Shown one piece after another: positions 62,301 to 64,000 of a DNA stretch of 64,000 bases. A model generated the notes under the pieces. It ran no database searches and was not told the origin of the DNA. It was given only the letters and a program-made list of their open reading frames with translations. The DNA is from Flavobacterium sp. UBA7665. GTDB lineage: Bacteria > Bacteroidota > Bacteroidia > Flavobacteriales > Flavobacteriaceae. The stretch lies in assembly GCA_002483285.1 (NCBI GenBank), contig DLHP01000043.1, forward strand, positions 196,264 through 260,263. Reading direction: 5' to 3'. Made by a program: the position numbers and the translations under genes. Positions within the stretch are counted from its first letter, which is position 1. Each line of letters begins with the position of its first letter.

Positions 62301-64000
62301 GCGACCAATTCTGGTGGATTTACCACTTTTGGAATCCAAATCCAGGTCAATGACATCGCGCCAAGTGCTTTGAGTTACAACTCGCCGAATGTGTTTACCG
62401 TTGGAGCTTTGATTGGCAATTTATCACCGTCGGTTTCTGGAACTGTTATTAGTTACAGCGTGTCACCTGCTTTGCCAAATGGATTGTCTTTGAACACCAC
62501 AACCGGTGTGATTTCGGGAACACCGAGCGTGGTTTCGACCAATGCGACTTATACAATTACCGCAACCAACTCTGGCGGATTTACAACTTTTGGAATCCAA
62601 ATCCAGGTGAATGATGTTGCGCCAAGCGCGTTGAGTTACAATTCACCAAACGTGTTTACCGTTGGAACTTTGATTGGCAATTTGTCACCGTCAATTTCTG
62701 GAACTGTAATTAGTTACAGCGTATCGCCTGCTTTACCGACTGGACTTTTATTGAACACAACAACTGGTGTGATTTCTGGAACGCCGACTGCTATTTCGGG
62801 CAATGCAACTTACACGGTTACGGCTACCAATTCTGGTGGATTTACCTCTTTTGGAATCCAAATCCAGGTGAATGATGTTTCGCCAAGCGGATTAAGCTAT
62901 AATTCTCCGAACGTGTTTACCGTTGGAACTTTGATTGGCAATTTGTCGCCATCGGTTTCTGGAAGTGTGACTAGTTACAGTGTGTCACCAGCGTTGCCGA
63001 CTGGACTTTCATTGAACACAACAACTGGTGTGATTTCGGGAACACCGAGCGTGGTTTCGGCCAACGCGACTTATACCATTACCGCAACCAACTCTGGCGG
63101 ATTTACAACTTTTGGAATCCAGATACAAGTGAATGACATCGCGCCAAGTGCTTTGAGTTACAACTCGCCAAATGTGTTTACCGTTGGAACTTTAATTGGC
63201 AATTTATCGCCGTCGGTTTCTGGAACTGTAATTAGTTACAGCGTATCGCCTGCGTTGCCAACCGGACTTTCATTGAACACCTCAACAGGGGTGATTTCAG
63301 GAACACCGAGCGTGGTTTCGGCCAACGCGACTTACACCGTGACTGCTGCCAACTCTGGCGGATTTACAACTTTTGGAATCCAGATACAAGTGAATGACAT
63401 CGCGCCAAGCGGATTGAGTTATCCTTCGCCCAATGTATTTACCGTTGGAAACACAATTTCCAACCTCACACCAACAGTTTCGGGCGGCGCAGTAGTCAGC
63501 TATAGCGTGTCGCCTGCCTTGCCCAATGGGCTGTCTTTGGATACTGTTAGCGGGGTAATTTCAGGAACACCTACAACCGTTACCGCTACCGGAACCTACA
63601 CCGTTACCGCAGTGGACTCGGGAGGAAGTGATTCATTTGGAATCGTAATTACCGTAAATGATATTGCGCCAAGTGCTTTGAGTTACAATTCTCCGAACGT
63701 GTTTACAGTTGGAACTTTGATTGGTAATTTGTCGCCGTCAATTTCTGGTACTGTAATCAGTTACAGCGTATCGCCTGCGTTGCCAAGTGGGCTTTCGTTA
63801 AACACCACAACTGGGGTGATTTCTGGAACACCGAGTGTGGTTTCGGCTAATGCAACCTATACAGTTACTGCGACAAATTCGGGCGGATTCACCACTTTTG
63901 GAGTACAGATACAGGTGAATGACATCGCGCCAAGCGGTTTGAGTTACAACTCACCAAATGTGTTTACCGTTGGAACTTTGATTGGCAATTTATCGCCATC
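56379..64000 (+). CDS. Giant secreted CotH-domain protein with He_PIG repeats, 3' part outside the window
   Basis: At least 2540 codons without a stop. Signal peptide to ~23 (ending CFSQ). Residues ~24-1030 align along their length with the preceding CotH protein: lamin-tail domain (VVINEV-type start NIVINEVLASNTN), IYTLDGSEP-type domain, CotH domain, and the FSHWTGASTSTNPEIT segment. In place of a T9SS tail the chain goes on, from residue 1034, into tandem Ig-like He_PIG repeats of 87-89 residues. The C-terminus, probably a T9SS sorting domain, lies beyond 64000. The ATG at 56379 gives a good signal peptide. Probably a long cell-surface stalk or adhesin. Confidence 0.93.
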   Translation, partial: MKKITFLLAFSLLNLFANNCFSQNIVINEVLASNTNSIEDENGSKEDWVELYNNGPASVNLLGYGLTDDPALPFKWTFPNVTVASGQYLIVWCSDKNRSVAGQPLHTNWKISGSGEIITLTNSSAVAVSTAPAAVLQPDISWGKSPNGTGPYVYFGTPTPNAANTATGYSGFVNPPSFSQNSGFFTTGFNLTLSASDAGATILYTLDGSEPDENNLSGTTYQYKNQYIQNPGQSSGPLLNNSYQTFQYAAPLAIVDRSPDPNDVAKMSSTFANNPTYLPSGPIFKGTTVRVKVVKPGFLPSKTITKTYFITPQGASKFSLPVISISLNENSFYDYNDGIYVAGVDFENWRAANPNGSANASKRGNYYREVDDERKANFSYFVGGNEVVSQEVGLRIRGGVSRRFESKSLTVYARSDYGDSTLDYKFFTDLPYTSYERLTLSNSGGDFRSTMFRDALNQNVCKEMLPEKEAYQPAIAFVNGEFWGILNIRERFDDEYFKRVYDADAIDFLENDATVKDGDDDHYDAMTTYLNSNTLATQTNYDYIKTQLDPENVADYYIANIYFQNEDWPNNNQYFWRNKIASYNANAVPKELDGRWRWMFHDMDNTFAFVSGNYDSNTLATMTTIGDDDDINPAWSTLVFRKLLTNAEFKNYFINRFADLLNTSFLTARVTSKINTMKAAIYPEIPGHIARWKVPATIGDYNYDIDFELDFASERPALQRDHIRSVFTIASNINATLNVSDPSHGFVKMNTIDVKDGTPGITGNPYPWTGIYFRNIPVKLKAIANTGFAFSHWTGASTSTNPEITITPTANFSITAVFVPTAVETSVPIYFWMMDGTMANNTPLTFLNSTYELASNGVINYQSCLPGYPYPTGDPNRNKASMERRNSPTTINYRPEANGNVAFAAADMKGLQIKQPFQSGGQQNTMVFNFSTLAYKKIKFSFAAIDEGAASAIAVEYAVNAGAPVWITTGLSASSLPLTAAFQLFEVDFSSITTVDNNPDFKIRLRFTGPNMTADTGARVTFNNIAVDGVKMGLSYPSPNTFDVGTAIANLNPSFANPITAYSVSPALPAGLSLNTTTGVISGTPTVAAATATYTVTGTTATGNVTFGVVITVNSSVVAPSALSYNSPNIFTKNTAIANLTPTVTGTVDSYGVAPALPTGLSLNTTTGVISGTPTVVSANATYTITATNSGGFTTFGIQIQVNDIAPSGLSYNSPNVFTRNTAISNLNPSVSGGAVISYSVSPALPTGLSLNTSTGMISGTPTVVSANATYTITATNSGGFTTFGIQIRVNDIAPSGLSYNSPNVFTRNTAISNLNPSVSGGAVISYSVSPALPTGLSLNTTTGVISGTPTAISANATYTVTATNSGGFTTFGIQIQVNDIAPSGLSYNSPNVFTRNTAISNLNPSVSGGAVISYSVSPALPTGLSLNTTTGVISGTPTAISANATYTVTATNSGGFTTFGIQIRVNDIAPSGLSYNSLNIFTRNTAISNLNPSVSGGAVISYSVSPALPTGLSLNTSTGVISGTPTAISANATYTVTATNSGGFTTFGIQIRVNDIAPSGLSYNSPNVFTRNTAISNLNPSVSGGSVTSYSVSPALPTGLSLNTTTGLISGTPSVVSANGTYTVTATNSGGFTTFGIQIQVNDIAPSGLNYNSPNVFTVGTLIGNLSPSVSGTVISYSVSPALPTGLSLNTSTGVISGTPSAVSANATYTVTATNSGGFTTFGIQIQVNDIAPTALSYNSPNVFTVGALIGNLSPAVSGTVSSYSVSPALPTGLSLNTSTGIISGTPSVVSANATYTITATNSGGFTTFGIQIQVNDIAPSALSYNSPNVFIVGSVISNLSPSVSGTVISYSVSPALPTGLSLNTTTGVISGTPSVVSANATYTVTATNSGGFTTFGIQIQVNDVAPSGLSYNSPNIFAVGTLIGNLSPAVSGTVVSYSVSPALPTGLSLNTSTGVISGTPTAISANATYTITATNSGGFTTFGIQIQVNDIAPSALSYNSPNVFTVGALIGNLSPSVSGTVISYSVSPALPNGLSLNTTTGVISGTPSVVSTNATYTITATNSGGFTTFGIQIQVNDVAPSALSYNSPNVFTVGTLIGNLSPSISGTVISYSVSPALPTGLLLNTTTGVISGTPTAISGNATYTVTATNSGGFTSFGIQIQVNDVSPSGLSYNSPNVFTVGTLIGNLSPSVSGSVTSYSVSPALPTGLSLNTTTGVISGTPSVVSANATYTITATNSGGFTTFGIQIQVNDIAPSALSYNSPNVFTVGTLIGNLSPSVSGTVISYSVSPALPTGLSLNTSTGVISGTPSVVSANATYTVTAANSGGFTTFGIQIQVNDIAPSGLSYPSPNVFTVGNTISNLTPTVSGGAVVSYSVSPALPNGLSLDTVSGVISGTPTTVTATGTYTVTAVDSGGSDSFGIVITVNDIAPSALSYNSPNVFTVGTLIGNLSPSISGTVISYSVSPALPSGLSLNTTTGVISGTPSVVSANATYTVTATNSGGFTTFGVQIQVNDIAPSGLSYNSPNVFTVGTLIGNLSP
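59478..64000 (+). repeat. Tandem array of He_PIG-type Ig-like repeats
   Basis: Seventeen full units and one partial, starting at 59478, 59745, 60006, 60270, 60534, 60798, 61062, 61326, 61587, 61848, 62109, 62370, 62631, 62892, 63153, 63414, 63678 and 63939. Spacings are 261 or 264 bases (267 for the first), always whole codons. Each unit holds LPTGLSLNTTTGVISGTP and ends ATNSGGFTTFGIQIQVND or a close variant. Two subtypes are seen: RNTAISNLNPSVSGGAVIS (264) and VGTLIGNLSPSVSGTVIS (261). Units 2-17 are very similar at DNA level. Confidence 0.95.

Noticed and set aside
59478..64000. CRISPR-like array of regular repeats
   Set aside because: The units are 261-264 bases, contiguous, without spacers, and in one continuous reading frame coding Ig-like domains.

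Overview
The window comes from a Flavobacteriaceae chromosome, most likely Flavobacterium or a close relative. The evidence is a porW/sprE gene of the type IX secretion system (T9SS), secreted proteins with T9SS C-terminal sorting domains, an ATP synthase operon without atpD/atpC, the flavobacterial upp / DUF6341 / DUF6427 / purD neighbourhood, and many upstream boxes matching the Bacteroidetes -7 consensus TAnnTTTG. No rRNA, tRNA, CRISPR array, prophage or insertion sequence was recognised.

Left part (1-8.4 kb). A possible Flavo-1-like structured RNA sits at the edge, followed by a flippase on the minus strand. Next is a six-gene minus-strand operon (8428 down to 1630): two coiled-coil proteins, a membrane-anchored substrate-binding protein fused to an OmpA peptidoglycan-binding domain, an ABC permease, an ABC ATPase and a CbbX-like AAA+ ATPase. 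A hairpin with a T-run lies between the binding-protein gene and the permease gene. This operon is the best candidate here for an undescribed system.

8.7-18.3 kb. One minus-strand run goes porW, bactofilin, AtpZ-like protein, small membrane protein, atpB-E-F-H, a secreted 129-aa protein of unknown function, atpA, atpG. A strong terminator closes it. 18.4-27.3 kb holds housekeeping genes: a PaaE-like flavo-iron-sulfur reductase, a four-gene operon (DUF4254, GT9, an envelope protein, cyclophilin lipoprotein), upp, DUF6427, DUF6341, purD and a CapK/PaaK-like adenylate-forming enzyme.

27.3-52.6 kb is an exopolysaccharide or O-antigen locus on the minus strand. It holds a WcaJ-type initiating sugar transferase, UDP-glucuronate decarboxylase, two O-antigen polymerase/ligase-like membrane proteins, a Wzx flippase, an acyltransferase, many GT2/GT4 glycosyltransferases, a GT39, a methyltransferase and a tight six-gene sub-operon (48219-40014) around a 1219-aa membrane protein. 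The last ~85 residues of that protein match a small lipoprotein encoded next to the sub-operon. Embedded at 49348-50727 is a T9SS-exported sugar-dehydrogenase-like protein.

52.9-64.0 kb (plus strand) carries two tandem paralogous secreted proteins with lamin-tail, chitobiase-like and CotH domains. The second runs off the window and carries at least 17 near-identical He_PIG-type Ig-like repeats of 87-89 residues.

Across the window four intergenic elements share an unusual design: the arms are tandem 7-mers (three elements) or 8-mers (one element), arranged as long imperfect inverted repeats that fill the space between neighbouring genes.
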